A stretch of 45,300 nucleotides of DNA from Streptomyces dysideae. GTDB lineage: Bacteria > Actinomycetota > Actinomycetes > Streptomycetales > Streptomycetaceae. Below the pieces are notes generated by a model. That model had not been told where the DNA came from. It worked only from the letters and a program-made list of their open reading frames with translations, and ran no database searches. The stretch spans positions 21,025 through 66,324 of the forward strand of contig NZ_KQ949124.1 of assembly GCF_001514305.1 (NCBI RefSeq). The letters are read 5' to 3'. The translations under genes were made by a program, and so were the position numbers. This document shows, in pieces, positions 15,543 through 23,163 of this stretch. Position 1 is the stretch's first letter, and every line of letters starts with the position of its first letter.

Positions 15543-16532
15543 CTGCAGGAGGTCTACGACCTCTGCACCACGGTCACCGTCTACCGTGACGCCGCCCACA
15601 TCCTCACCGCGCCCGTCGCCGATCTGGGCCACCGGGCACTGGTGGAGGCCATGACCGGAGAGTCGGCCACCGCCGCCGCGACGTCCGCCGCGGGCGGCTC
15701 CGCGTCCGCGCGGACCGACTCCAGGGAACTGCTGAGGATCGAGGGTCTGACGCTGCCGGGCGCGTGCGAGGAGCTGTCGCTGTCGGTCCACGCGGGCGAG
15801 GTGGTCGGGCTCGCGGGTGCCACGGCCAGCGGCAACGTCCGGCTGGGGGAGGCGATCGCCGGTCTGCACCGCTCCGACAGCGGCACGATCCGCGTCGACG
15901 GCCGCAAGCTGCGCCCCGGCAGTGTGCCGGCAGCCCTCGCCGCCGGGGTGGGTCTGGTGCCCGAGGACCGTCATCTGCAGGGCCTGGTCGGCAACCGCAG
16001 CGTGGCGGAGAACGCGACGCTGACCGTGACCGACCAACTCGGCCCGTTCGGCACCGTACTGCCCGCCCGCACCAGGACGTTCGCCCAGCGCATGATCCGG
16101 GATCTCGACATCAAGACCCCGGGAGCGGCCACCCCGGTCTCCGCCCTCTCCGGCGGAAATCAGCAGAAGGTCGTCGTCGCCCGCGCCCTGGCCACCGACC
16201 CCCACGTCCTGGTGGCCATCCGCCCCACGAACGGGGTGGACGTCAAGTCCAAGGAATTCCTGCTCGGCAGGATCAGTCAGGTCGCCGACGCCGGGAAGGC
16301 CGCCCTGATCGTCTCCGACGAACTGGACGACCTCAAGGTGTGCGACCGGGTCGTCGTGATGTTCCACGGCCGCGTGGTCGCCCGGTTCGACCGCGGGTGG
16401 AAGGACGAGCACGTGGTCGCCGCCATGGAGGGCGTCGGCGGACCGGCCACCGCATCCGGCGTCGAGCACACCGCCGTATCCGATCCCGGGCAGACAGAGC
16501 AGCCCGAGCAGCCCCAAGCGCACGGAAGGTAG
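15515..16532 (+). pseudogene. Sugar ABC transporter ATPase (RbsA type), C-terminal two-thirds only
   Basis: The frame enters family sequence abruptly at VAFLFISHHLQEVYDLC, which is the H-loop of the first nucleotide-binding domain. The second domain follows complete: SVHAGEVVGLAGATASGN, VGLVPEDRHLQGLVGNRS, SALSGGNQQKVVVARALA and RPTNGVDVKSKE. The first domain's Walker A, signature and Walker B are missing, a loss of about 170 residues, and no start codon with a ribosome-binding site precedes the remnant. In RbsA-type proteins the first domain carries most catalytic function, so the remnant cannot drive transport. The open frame upstream to 14643 is the shadow of the FAH gene. It lies two bases before the permease. 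Confidence 0.82.
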
Positions 16533-16534
16533 TC

Positions 16535-17578
16535 ATGTCCGCAACCACAGAAGTCACCGACCCCGCAGCGAGCGTGGCGGCGCCGCCCGCCGCGGACCCC
16601 GTCCGGCGCGGGCTCGACCTCGGCCGTTTCCGTGACCTGTCCCTGGTACCGGCCATCCTGGCGCTCGGCGTGATCGGTTTCATCGTCTCGCCGGCCTTCC
16701 TCACCGCCGACAACCTCATCGGCGTGGCCCAGCAGTCCACGGAGCTGAGCCTGCTCGTGCTGGCCACGGCGCTGATCCTCATCGTCGGCCGGATGGACCT
16801 GTCGCTGGAGTCCACCATCGGTGTGGCCCCCGTCATCGCCGTCTGGCTGGTCCTGCCCAGCAGCGGCGGGCGGTTCACGGGCCTCGGGCTCTTCCCCGAG
16901 TGGATGGCGGTCCCGCTCTGTCTGCTGGTCGGCGTGCTGATCGGCGCCGTCAACGGCTTCCTCATCCTCAAGCTGCGCCTCAACGGATTCATCGTCACCC
17001 TCGGCGGGCTGACCATGCTGCGCGGGCTGCAGGTCGCCCTCTCCGAGGGGCAGTCCATCGTGGATCTGCCCTCGTCGTTCACCTACCTGGGCAAGGCATC
17101 CTGGCTGGGCGTGCCGGCGGCCATCTGGATCTGTGTGATGCTCTTCGCCCTCGGCGGCAGCGCGCTGGCCTGGCTGCGGCACGGCCGGGCGCTGTACGCG
17201 ATCGGAGGCAACGCGGAGGCCGCCCGCACGGCCGGCATCCGGGTGGACCGGATCGTCTGGGGTGTCCTCATCCTCGGCAGCCTGCTCGCCGCGTTCGCCG
17301 GCATCCTCTACAGCGGGCACTACGGCTCCGTCTCCGCGACCCAGGGCAGCGGCTGGATCTTCCAGGTCTTCGCCGCGACGGTCATCGGGGGCGTCAGCCT
17401 CAACGGCGGCCGGGGGTCGGTGCTCGGTGCCCTCACCGGTGTGCTGACCCTCCAGCTCGTCGTCAACGTCATGACCCTGGCGGGTGTGCCGCCGCTGTGG
17501 AACCAGTTCCTCAACGGCGCGATCATCATCGTCGCGCTGATCATCTCCCGGTTCGCCTCGGGCGAGAAGCAGGAGTAG
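16535..17578 (+). CDS. Sugar ABC transporter permease (RbsC/BPD_transp_2 family)
   Basis: 347 residues from the ATG at 16535, with GGAAGG upstream and only two bases after the ATPase stop. Eight or more hydrophobic spans begin at about residue 36 (LSLVPAILALGVIGFIVSP). Family motifs include the conserved ILIVGRMDLSLESTIG loop, GAVNGFLILKLRLNGFIVTL, YAIGGNAEAARTAGI and GSGWIFQVFAATVIGGVSL. The gene looks intact. It probably imported the sugar catabolised by the adjacent fucD/SDR/FAH genes, by position. Its ATPase partner is truncated and no binding protein is present here, so it is orphaned unless it shares an ATPase from elsewhere. Confidence 0.88.
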   Translation: MSATTEVTDPAASVAAPPAADPVRRGLDLGRFRDLSLVPAILALGVIGFIVSPAFLTADNLIGVAQQSTELSLLVLATALILIVGRMDLSLESTIGVAPVIAVWLVLPSSGGRFTGLGLFPEWMAVPLCLLVGVLIGAVNGFLILKLRLNGFIVTLGGLTMLRGLQVALSEGQSIVDLPSSFTYLGKASWLGVPAAIWICVMLFALGGSALAWLRHGRALYAIGGNAEAARTAGIRVDRIVWGVLILGSLLAAFAGILYSGHYGSVSATQGSGWIFQVFAATVIGGVSLNGGRGSVLGALTGVLTLQLVVNVMTLAGVPPLWNQFLNGAIIIVALIISRFASGEKQE

Positions 17579-17661
17579 GAGGCCCCCGCGCCGCGGCTCC
17601 GCCCGGATCTCACGGGTTCCGGGCGGAGCCCCCCACCCGACCGGCACGGAGAGGCTCACTG

Positions 17662-18356
17662 ATGGCGCTGACGGACGAGGCCATAGACAAGATCAAGGCG
17701 ATGATCCTGGACGGCCAACTGGCCCCCGGCTCGAGGCTGCCGAAGGAGGAGGTCCTCGCCGGACAGCTCGGCCTGTCCCGCAATTCGCTGCGCGAGGCGG
17801 TCCGGGCGCTGACCGCGATGCGGGATCCTGGTCGCCCGGCAGGGTGACGGCACCTATGTGTCCAGTCTCGAACCCCAACTCCTGCTCGAGACGCTGTCCT
17901 TCGCCGCCGACGTCTCCCAGGGCGACACAGCCCTCCAACTGCTCCAGGTGCGCAGACTGCTCGAACCGCAGGCCACGGGACTGGCCGCCGCCCTGCTCAA
18001 GCCGGAGGACCTCCGTGCGCTGCGCGGCATCCTCGACCAGTGCCGCTCCGCAGCCACCGTCGAGGAGTTCGTCGCCCACGACATCGCGTTCCACCTGCGC
18101 ATCGTCGAAGCCGTCGGCAACCCGGTGCTGTCCATGCTGTTGCGCGTGCTGTCCACCCGCACCCAGCGCGTGCGCATCGTCCGCGGCAGCCGTACCCGGT
18201 TCGCCCTGGGGCAGGCTCACCGGGACCACGAGGAAATCCTCCGCGCGCTCCAGTCGCGCCTCCGCCGCCACGGTGCACATCTCCGCCGTCGAGCAGTGGC
18301 TGGCGGGGCACCCAACGGCCACGGCCCACAACCGGGGAACGCTGGACAGCGGCTGA
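17662..18356 (+). pseudogene. GntR/FadR-type regulator with two frameshifts
   Basis: The ATG at 17662 follows GGAGAGG. Frame 1 gives a winged-helix domain (IKAMILDGQLAPGSRLPKEE, LGLSRNSLREAVRALTAMR). At 17820-17826 an extra G moves the coding to a second frame: ILVARQGDGTYVSSLEPQLL through the FCD effector domain (VRRLLEPQATGLAAALL, HDIAFHLRIVEAVGNPVLSM, HRDHEEILRALQSR). Near 18255-18262 the signal shifts to a third frame ending ISAVEQWLAGHP and stopping at 18356. Undoing both shifts would give a normal FadR-family repressor of about 230 residues. It presumably controlled the sugar operon beside it. Confidence 0.82.
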
Positions 18357-18378
18357 ACAGCTCGTCGCCCGAACCAGC

Positions 18379-18960
18379 TCACTGGCGCGATCCCGTCGGT
18401 TCGGCGAGGCGGCGGGCGGGCAAGGTGGCGGTGGGCATCGGGAGGGTGTCGTGCGCGGTGTGGCGGAGGTGCCGTACGTACTGCTCTCGCGGTGCGAGAA
18501 CGGCGCCCAGGTCGCGGACGTGCGGGCTGTCCCGCTGCGCGTCGAGCAGTACGCCGCCGGCCTGGGCGAAGCGTGCCGCGAGGTCGGTCACCGCGACCTT
18601 CGAGGCACCGGGACGGTGGAAGAACATCGAGTCCATGCTGAAGACCGAGCCGACCTGGAGGCCGAAGACGCCGCCGATCAGATCGCCGTCCTCGCCGCCC
18701 TCCCACACCTCGACGCTGTGCGCGTGGCCCGGATCGTGCAGGCGGACCAGGCTTGCGATCAGTTCGTCGGTGAGCCACAGGGGCACGCGGCCGGCGCGGA
18801 ATTCGCGGACGACCTGCTCGAAACGCCGGTCCAGACTGGTCGACCAGGCCAGCCGGTTGCGCAACCGCCGGGCGAGGCTCCGGCTGAGGTGCGTGGCCGC
18901 GACGGGCAGCACCGGCCTGGGGTCGGCGACCACCAGGACACGGCGTAGGGATCGGCCGAT
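18379..18960 (-). pseudogene. aat: Leucyl/phenylalanyl-tRNA-protein transferase, truncated and frameshifted
   Basis: The minus strand encodes VLPVAATHLSRSLARRLRN, LIASLVRLHDPGHAHSVEVW, DLIGGVFGLQVGSVFSMDSM and VTDLAARFAQAGGVLLDAQR, the catalytic GNAT-like core of Aat, which adds Leu or Phe to N-terminal basic residues for ClpS/ClpAP degradation. The preceding motif SWWSPDPRP is split: SWWSP is in one frame and DPRPVLP in another, consistent with loss of one G near 18927. The N-terminal domain with the FPW-type motif is absent, and unrelated plus-strand coding sequence begins at about 18950. The open frame from 19017 therefore has a false N-terminus. Confidence 0.75.
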
Positions 18961-19042
18961 TCCTCGCCCACGCGGCGGCCCTGCTCGCCGCCTCGACGGT
19001 CTCCCTCGCCCTGCCACGCCTGACCCGCGCCGGCGCGCAGTG
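18950..19042 (+). pseudogene. C-terminal scrap of a membrane protein
   Basis: About 30 residues, GRFLAHAAALLAASTVSLAL then PRLTRAGAQ and TGA at 19040-19042, look like the last transmembrane helix and tail of a transporter. There is no start and nothing upstream in frame. It marks a rearrangement boundary with the truncated aat gene. Confidence 0.35.
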
Positions 19043-19191
19043 AGGTCGGTCGGCCGGGAATCCTGTAGTCCCGACCTGCGTCAGGCCCCGGTGGACGTCC
19101 ACAGCAGGTTGGTGCCGGTGCCCCAGGTCCACTGGGACCAGGCGTACCAGGCCCCCCGCATGTCCCGCCCGGGTCGGGGTACCCCGGGCAC

Positions 19192-19644
19192 ATGACCGAC
19201 ATCCGACTCAGCAGTAGCGCATTCAATGATCATTCGTTCATCACGCGCCGGTACGCATACGAGGGTGAGAACGTCTCGCCCCCGCTGACCTGGAGCGGCG
19301 CGCCGGACGACGCGGCCGAACTGGTGCTGCTGTGCGAGGACCCCGACGCGCCGTCGGGCACCTTCGCACACTGGATCGTGGTAGGCATCGACCCCCACAG
19401 CGACGGCGTCGAGGCGGGGCAGGTCCCGTCCGGCGGCACCGAGTTGGTCAACGGCTTCGGTGAACGGGGCTGGGGCGGACCGCATCCGCCCCCGGGCGAC
19501 GAGGCGCACCACTACGTCTTCCGGCTCTACGCCCTGTCGGAACCGTGCGTTCTCCCCGACGCGCCCCGCGCCGACCAGGTCCACCAGGAGGTCGAGAAAC
19601 GGGAACTCGCCGACGCCAGCCTCGTAGGGCTGTACCGGCGCTGA
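19192..19644 (+). CDS. YbhB/YbcL-type PEBP family protein
   Basis: 150 residues from the ATG at 19192. The phosphatidylethanolamine-binding-protein motifs are clear: GENVSPPLTWSGAP, LLCEDPDAPSGTFAHWIVVG (the DPDAP...HW ligand-site signature) and GDEAHHYVFRLYAL. The length matches the bacterial Raf-kinase-inhibitor-like family. It has no signal peptide and so is cytoplasmic. The biochemical role of bacterial members is unclear. It lies 43 bp upstream of rtcB on the same strand and might be cotranscribed. The upstream 150 bp hold only a short Trp-rich frame on the other strand. Confidence 0.9.
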   Translation: MTDIRLSSSAFNDHSFITRRYAYEGENVSPPLTWSGAPDDAAELVLLCEDPDAPSGTFAHWIVVGIDPHSDGVEAGQVPSGGTELVNGFGERGWGGPHPPPGDEAHHYVFRLYALSEPCVLPDAPRADQVHQEVEKRELADASLVGLYRR

Positions 19645-19687
19645 CCGACCGTCCACGCTGTGGTCCGGGTGAGGAGATCGGCCTGCC

Positions 19688-21112
19688 ATGGGAACCGTGA
19701 TGGAACTCGTCCAGGAAGCCGACTACCGCTTCCGTATCGACCCGCACGGCGCGATGCGGGTGCCCGGGGTGGTGTTCGCGTCCCGGGCCCTGCTGCCGGA
19801 CGCCGAGAAGTCGCTGGAACAGGTCGCCAACGTGGCCACGCTGCCCGGCATCGTCGGCGCGTCGTACGCCATGCCGGACATCCACTGGGGCTACGGCTTC
19901 CCCATCGGCGGCGTCGCCGCGACCGACGTCGACGAGGGCGGCGTCGTCTCGCCCGGCGGGGTCGGCTTCGACATCTCCTGCGGGGTCCGGCTGCTGGCCG
20001 CCGACACCGACCGGCACTCGTTCCGGTCCGCGCTGTCCGCCGTCATGGACGGCCTGGACCGGGCGATCCCGCGCGGCGCGGGGCCCGGCGGGGTCTGGCA
20101 CCTGACCGGACCGGGACAGCTGGAGCGGATCCTGCGCGGCGGCTCCCGGTACGCGGTCGAGGAGGGCCACGGCGAGGAGCGCGACCTGCGGCGGTGCGAG
20201 GACGGCGGCGCGGTCGCCGACGCCGATGTCGGCGAGGTGAGCGTACGGGCACGGCAGCGAGGGCTCGGCCAGGTGGGCAGCCTGGGGTCCGCCAACCACT
20301 TCCTCGAGGTGCAGTACGTCGACGAGGTGCACGACGAGCGGGCCGCCGCCGCGTTCGGGCTCGCCCTCGGCCAGGTGTGCGTGATGATCCACTGCGGTTC
20401 ACGCGGTCTCGGCCACCAGATCTGCACCGATCACGTCAAGGCCATGGACCGCGCCATGTCCCGCTACGACATCACCGTCCCCGACCGGCAACTGGCCTGC
20501 ACCCCGGTCGACTCGCCCGAGGGCCGGGCCTATCTCGGCGCGATGGCCGCCGCGGCCAACTACGGCCGCGCCAACCGCCAGCTGCTGTCCGACGCGGCCC
20601 GCGGGGTCTTCCGCGGTGCCGCGGGCGCCCGGCTGTCCCTGGTGTACGACGTGTCCCACAACCTCGCCAAGATCGAGACCCATACCGTGGCCGGGGCGCG
20701 GCGCACCCTGTGCGTCCACCGCAAGGGCGCCACCCGGGCCTTCCCGCCCGGCCATCCCGACCTGCCCGACGATCTGCGCGAGGCGGGCCAGCCCGTGCTG
20801 ATCCCCGGCACGATGGGCACGGCCTCGTACGTTCTGACCGGCGTGCCCGGCGGCGACGCCTTCCACTCCACCTGCCACGGCGCGGGGCGGCTGCTCAGCC
20901 GTCACCAGGCCGCCCGTACCGTCACCGGGAGGGACCTGCGGGCCAGGCTGGAGTCGGAGGGCATCGCGGTGCGCCCGCGTTCGCTGCGCGGCCTGGCGGA
21001 GGAGACCCCGGAGGCGTACAAGGACGTGGGCGAGGTGGTGGCGGCGAGCGAGGGCGCGGGGCTGTGCCGCAGGGTCGCCCGGCTGGTGCCGTTGGGTGTG
21101 GTGAAGGGCTGA
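19688..21112 (+). CDS. rtcB: RtcB RNA ligase (3'-phosphate/5'-OH, GTP-dependent)
   Basis: 474 residues from the ATG at 19688, preceded by GAGGAG. An in-frame ATG four codons later is an alternative start. Conserved blocks are MPDIHWGYGFPIGG, GGVGFDISCGVRLLA (Asp and Cys metal ligands), GSLGSANHFLEVQ (His ligand), MIHCGSRGLGHQ, VYDVSHNLAK, HRKGATRAFPPGH and STCHGAGRLLSR, whose His is the expected guanylylated nucleophile. RtcB seals RNA with 2',3'-cyclic phosphate or 3'-phosphate and 5'-hydroxyl ends in tRNA splicing or RNA repair. All metal and nucleophile residues are visible. It converges on archease, its known activator. Confidence 0.94.
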   Translation: MGTVMELVQEADYRFRIDPHGAMRVPGVVFASRALLPDAEKSLEQVANVATLPGIVGASYAMPDIHWGYGFPIGGVAATDVDEGGVVSPGGVGFDISCGVRLLAADTDRHSFRSALSAVMDGLDRAIPRGAGPGGVWHLTGPGQLERILRGGSRYAVEEGHGEERDLRRCEDGGAVADADVGEVSVRARQRGLGQVGSLGSANHFLEVQYVDEVHDERAAAAFGLALGQVCVMIHCGSRGLGHQICTDHVKAMDRAMSRYDITVPDRQLACTPVDSPEGRAYLGAMAAAANYGRANRQLLSDAARGVFRGAAGARLSLVYDVSHNLAKIETHTVAGARRTLCVHRKGATRAFPPGHPDLPDDLREAGQPVLIPGTMGTASYVLTGVPGGDAFHSTCHGAGRLLSRHQAARTVTGRDLRARLESEGIAVRPRSLRGLAEETPEAYKDVGEVVAASEGAGLCRRVARLVPLGVVKG

Positions 21113-21129
21113 GGACGGGGCCGCCGTCC
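21113..21129. terminator. Short hairpin between convergent rtcB and archease
   Basis: GGACGG (21113-21118) pairs with CCGTCC (21124-21129) around GGCCG, immediately after the rtcB stop. It is placed to act for both convergent genes. Confidence 0.45.
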
Positions 21130-21135
21130 CGCAGG

Positions 21136-21181
21136 TCACACGTCCACGGTCACCTCCACGGCTCACACGTCCACGGTCACC
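21136..21181 (-). repeat. 27-bp-period tandem duplication at the archease 3' end
   Basis: TCACACGTCCACGGTCACC occurs at 21136-21154 and again at 21163-21181. The second copy is the archease C-terminus and stop (VTVDV on the minus strand). The first copy is a repeat of it just beyond the stop, separated by CTCCACGG. The gene itself remains intact. Confidence 0.85.
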
Positions 21182-21618
21182 GCGCACGACCACCCGTACG
21201 GATCCGGCCCGATGTGCAGCCCGTGCCAGGACACGCCCTTCGGCACGGCACCGGTGATCTCCACGTCCGTCAGCCCGGCCAGGGCCAGCCGGACCTCGAT
21301 GCCGTCGTCGACCGTGTCCGCCTCCAGGTCGACGGTCACCCGGCCGTCCACTTCGAGGCGGAAGACGACCTCGTCGAGCAGCGCCGTCAGCAGGTCGTCG
21401 TCGGCGTGCTCGGTCAGCCGGATACGTTCCACGGCGGTGGCCCGCACCGCAGTGAGGTCCGCGAAGGACTCCACCAGCCCCAGCGCCGCCTCGACCAGAC
21501 AGCTCTCCCGGCTCACGCCCCACGCCTCGATCCGGACGTCGGCCGTGTGCGGCACCGCGCGGTGGCCGTTGTCGCCGTGCCGCCGTGCCTCGATCTCGTC
21601 GTCCGTGTCGCCGACCAT
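21163..21618 (-). CDS. Archease (RtcB activator)
   Basis: 151 residues from the ATG at 21618. The archease features are AVPHTADVRIEAWG near the N-terminus, LVEAALGLVESFADL, the internal LLTALLDEVVFRLEV helix, and the C-terminal block AVPKGVSWHGLHIG. Archeases bind metal through acidic residues in the HTAD region and the C-terminus and restore multiple-turnover activity of RtcB by promoting guanylylation. Finding it tail-to-tail with rtcB supports both calls. It is 19 bp downstream of a small membrane-protein gene with which it may be cotranscribed. The N-terminal 18 residues are a non-conserved extension rich in Asp and Arg. Confidence 0.9.
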   Translation of the reverse strand: MVGDTDDEIEARRHGDNGHRAVPHTADVRIEAWGVSRESCLVEAALGLVESFADLTAVRATAVERIRLTEHADDDLLTALLDEVVFRLEVDGRVTVDLEADTVDDGIEVRLALAGLTDVEITGAVPKGVSWHGLHIGPDPYGWSCAVTVDV

Positions 21619-21637
21619 GCCGCACCACCCGGCCCGT

Positions 21638-21886
21638 TCAGACCACGGCCTTCGGCGGCCTGCGGTGCCGACCGTGTCCGGCGCCGCGGGCGGCCATGGC
21701 CAGGCCCAGGCAGAAGATGAGAGCCAGCGCGAGGCCGGCGCTGAACACGGCGAGCGTGTCCATGGTGGCGATCTCGCGATCGAGCACCGACACCGTGTAC
21801 TCGGGGCCGCCGGAGAGATTGTCGGCGATGGCCAGCCCGGTGAAGGCGCCGACGGCCGCGAGGAGGACCAGTCCGACGAACAGCAT
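21638..21886 (-). CDS. Two-helix small membrane protein
   Basis: 82 residues. The ATG at 21886 is chosen because GAGGAGG lies eight bases upstream; the longer GTG at 21895 overlaps that site. Two hydrophobic helices, MLFVGLVLLAAVGAFTGLAI and LAVFSAGLALALIFCLGLAM, flank a polar segment (SGGPEYTVSVLDREIAT). The C-terminus is basic (HGRHRRPP). Similar small proteins are common in streptomycetes and have no known function. It is upstream of archease on the same strand. Confidence 0.72.
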   Translation of the reverse strand: MLFVGLVLLAAVGAFTGLAIADNLSGGPEYTVSVLDREIATMDTLAVFSAGLALALIFCLGLAMAARGAGHGRHRRPPKAVV

Positions 21887-21998
21887 CCGGGTCACCTCCT
21901 CGGGAGAAGTGCTGCGCCCCTACGGGTACCCGGGACGGGCCAGGCCATACGGCGGCGGGCCGGCACAGGGGGCCCGCCTTCGGAGGAGGGAGCCGGCG

Positions 21999-22460
21999 GT
22001 GCCGGACATGGGGCAGGACGAGGCGCGCAGGCGGTTCGGGGCGGCACGGGTCGCGCGGCTGGCGACGGTCGGTACCGGGGGACGCCCGCATCTGGTGCCG
22101 GTCGTGTTCGCCCGGCACGGCGACGGGATCGTCACCGCCGTCGACCGGAAGCCGAAACGGTCCGGGAGACTGCGGCGGCTCGACAACATCGCCGTACACC
22201 CGGCGGTCAGCCTGATCGTCGACCAGTACGACGAGGACTGGGACCGCCTGTGGTGGGTACGGGCCGACGGCGACGCCCGGACCGTGCCGCCCGACGTGCC
22301 CGGGGCAGACGCGCGGGACGAGTACGCGGCCGCGATCGGGCTCCTCGGGCAGAAGTACCCCCAGTACCGGGAACAGCCGCCGGACGGACCGGTGATCGTG
22401 GTGACCGTGCGGCGGTGGAACGGCTGGCGGGCCGTCGCGGAGGACGACCGGGCCTGGTGA
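21999..22460 (+). CDS. PPOX-class F420-dependent oxidoreductase family protein
   Basis: 153 residues from the GTG at 21999, with GGAGGAGGG eight bases upstream. It is a pyridoxamine-5'-phosphate-oxidase-like split barrel: RRRFGAARVARLATVGTGGR, HLVPVVFARHGDGIVTAVD, RRLDNIAVHPAVSLIVDQYD, and WDRLWWVRADGDARTV. The pattern is that of the TIGR03668-like F420-binding group frequent in actinobacteria. The substrate is unknown. Upstream is a divergent small membrane protein with a 112-bp gap between starts. It is monocistronic on the plus strand. Confidence 0.82.
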   Translation: MPDMGQDEARRRFGAARVARLATVGTGGRPHLVPVVFARHGDGIVTAVDRKPKRSGRLRRLDNIAVHPAVSLIVDQYDEDWDRLWWVRADGDARTVPPDVPGADARDEYAAAIGLLGQKYPQYREQPPDGPVIVVTVRRWNGWRAVAEDDRAW

Positions 22461-22554
22461 CGCGGGCCGCCCATGGTGAGGGCGGCGACGAAGGGGATGA
22501 CGAGGGTCCGGAACCGTCGGCGTCATCGGCCTCGGGTCGACGGGTCGCCGACGC

Positions 22555-23163
22555 TCACACGACGTAAGTGCGGCCCTCGACGCCCCATTCACCCGCCGGC
22601 GGCTTCAGGCCGGCGTCGATCGCCCGGATGCTGGGCCGCCCGATGTGGGCGTAGACCAGCCGCCGCACCCCGTGCCGTACGGCGTCCTCGGCGACGGCGT
22701 GCACATCGGCGTGGCCTCCCACGCCGCCCCGGAACCGTATCGGCCGGTTCCAGGCGGCGGCCTCGGCGAACATCAGGTCCGCCCCCGCGGCCCACGCCGG
22801 GAACTCCCAGAACTCCGGCGCCCACACCGCGGCCACGTCACGGGCCTCGATGCGATAGCCGTACGCGGGATGCGAGGTGTGGACGACGGGGTGGCAGCGC
22901 ACCCGCGCCCCGCCCAGGTCCAGGTCACCGGCGCGGATCGCCACGCCCCGCTCCGCCGCGCTCCGGCGCAGCGCGGACCGCAGTTCGGCCTGCTCGTCGG
23001 TGACCAGCCAGGCGTCCAGCGGCCCGGCCGGCGGTTCGGCGCCGGGGCCGCCGTCGAAGACCGCGCGGTGTCCGGCGTACCGCAGCAGCAGGCCGGCCGG
23101 TGCGAACCGGGGGGAGTTCATCGCCCCGACGCCGAGCAGCGTCAGCCGCAGCCGACGCTTCAC
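22555..23163 (-). CDS. Metallo-beta-lactamase-fold-like protein without the HxHxDH motif
   Basis: 202 residues. The ATG at 23163 overlaps the capA stop (ATGA). It begins like an MBL-fold protein: LTLLGVGAMNSPRFAPAGLL and AVFDGGPGAEPP. The strand that should carry HxHxDH instead reads DAWLVTDEQAELRSALRRSA, so the main metal ligands are missing. Later His residues are CHPVVHTSHPAYGYRI and GGVGGHADVHAVAED, then VYAHIGRPS. The fold is probably retained, but classic di-metal hydrolysis is doubtful. It may bind a ligand or use another metal site. Coupling to the CapA-family gene suggests a shared substrate. Confidence 0.68.
   Translation of the reverse strand: MKRRLRLTLLGVGAMNSPRFAPAGLLLRYAGHRAVFDGGPGAEPPAGPLDAWLVTDEQAELRSALRRSAAERGVAIRAGDLDLGGARVRCHPVVHTSHPAYGYRIEARDVAAVWAPEFWEFPAWAAGADLMFAEAAAWNRPIRFRGGVGGHADVHAVAEDAVRHGVRRLVYAHIGRPSIRAIDAGLKPPAGEWGVEGRTYVV

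Noticed and set aside
19081..19161. 26-residue Trp-rich minus-strand frame (WYAWSQWTWGTGTNLLW)
   Set aside because: It could be the tail of a lost gene or a tiny ORF, but it has no clear ribosome-binding site or context, so it is not called.
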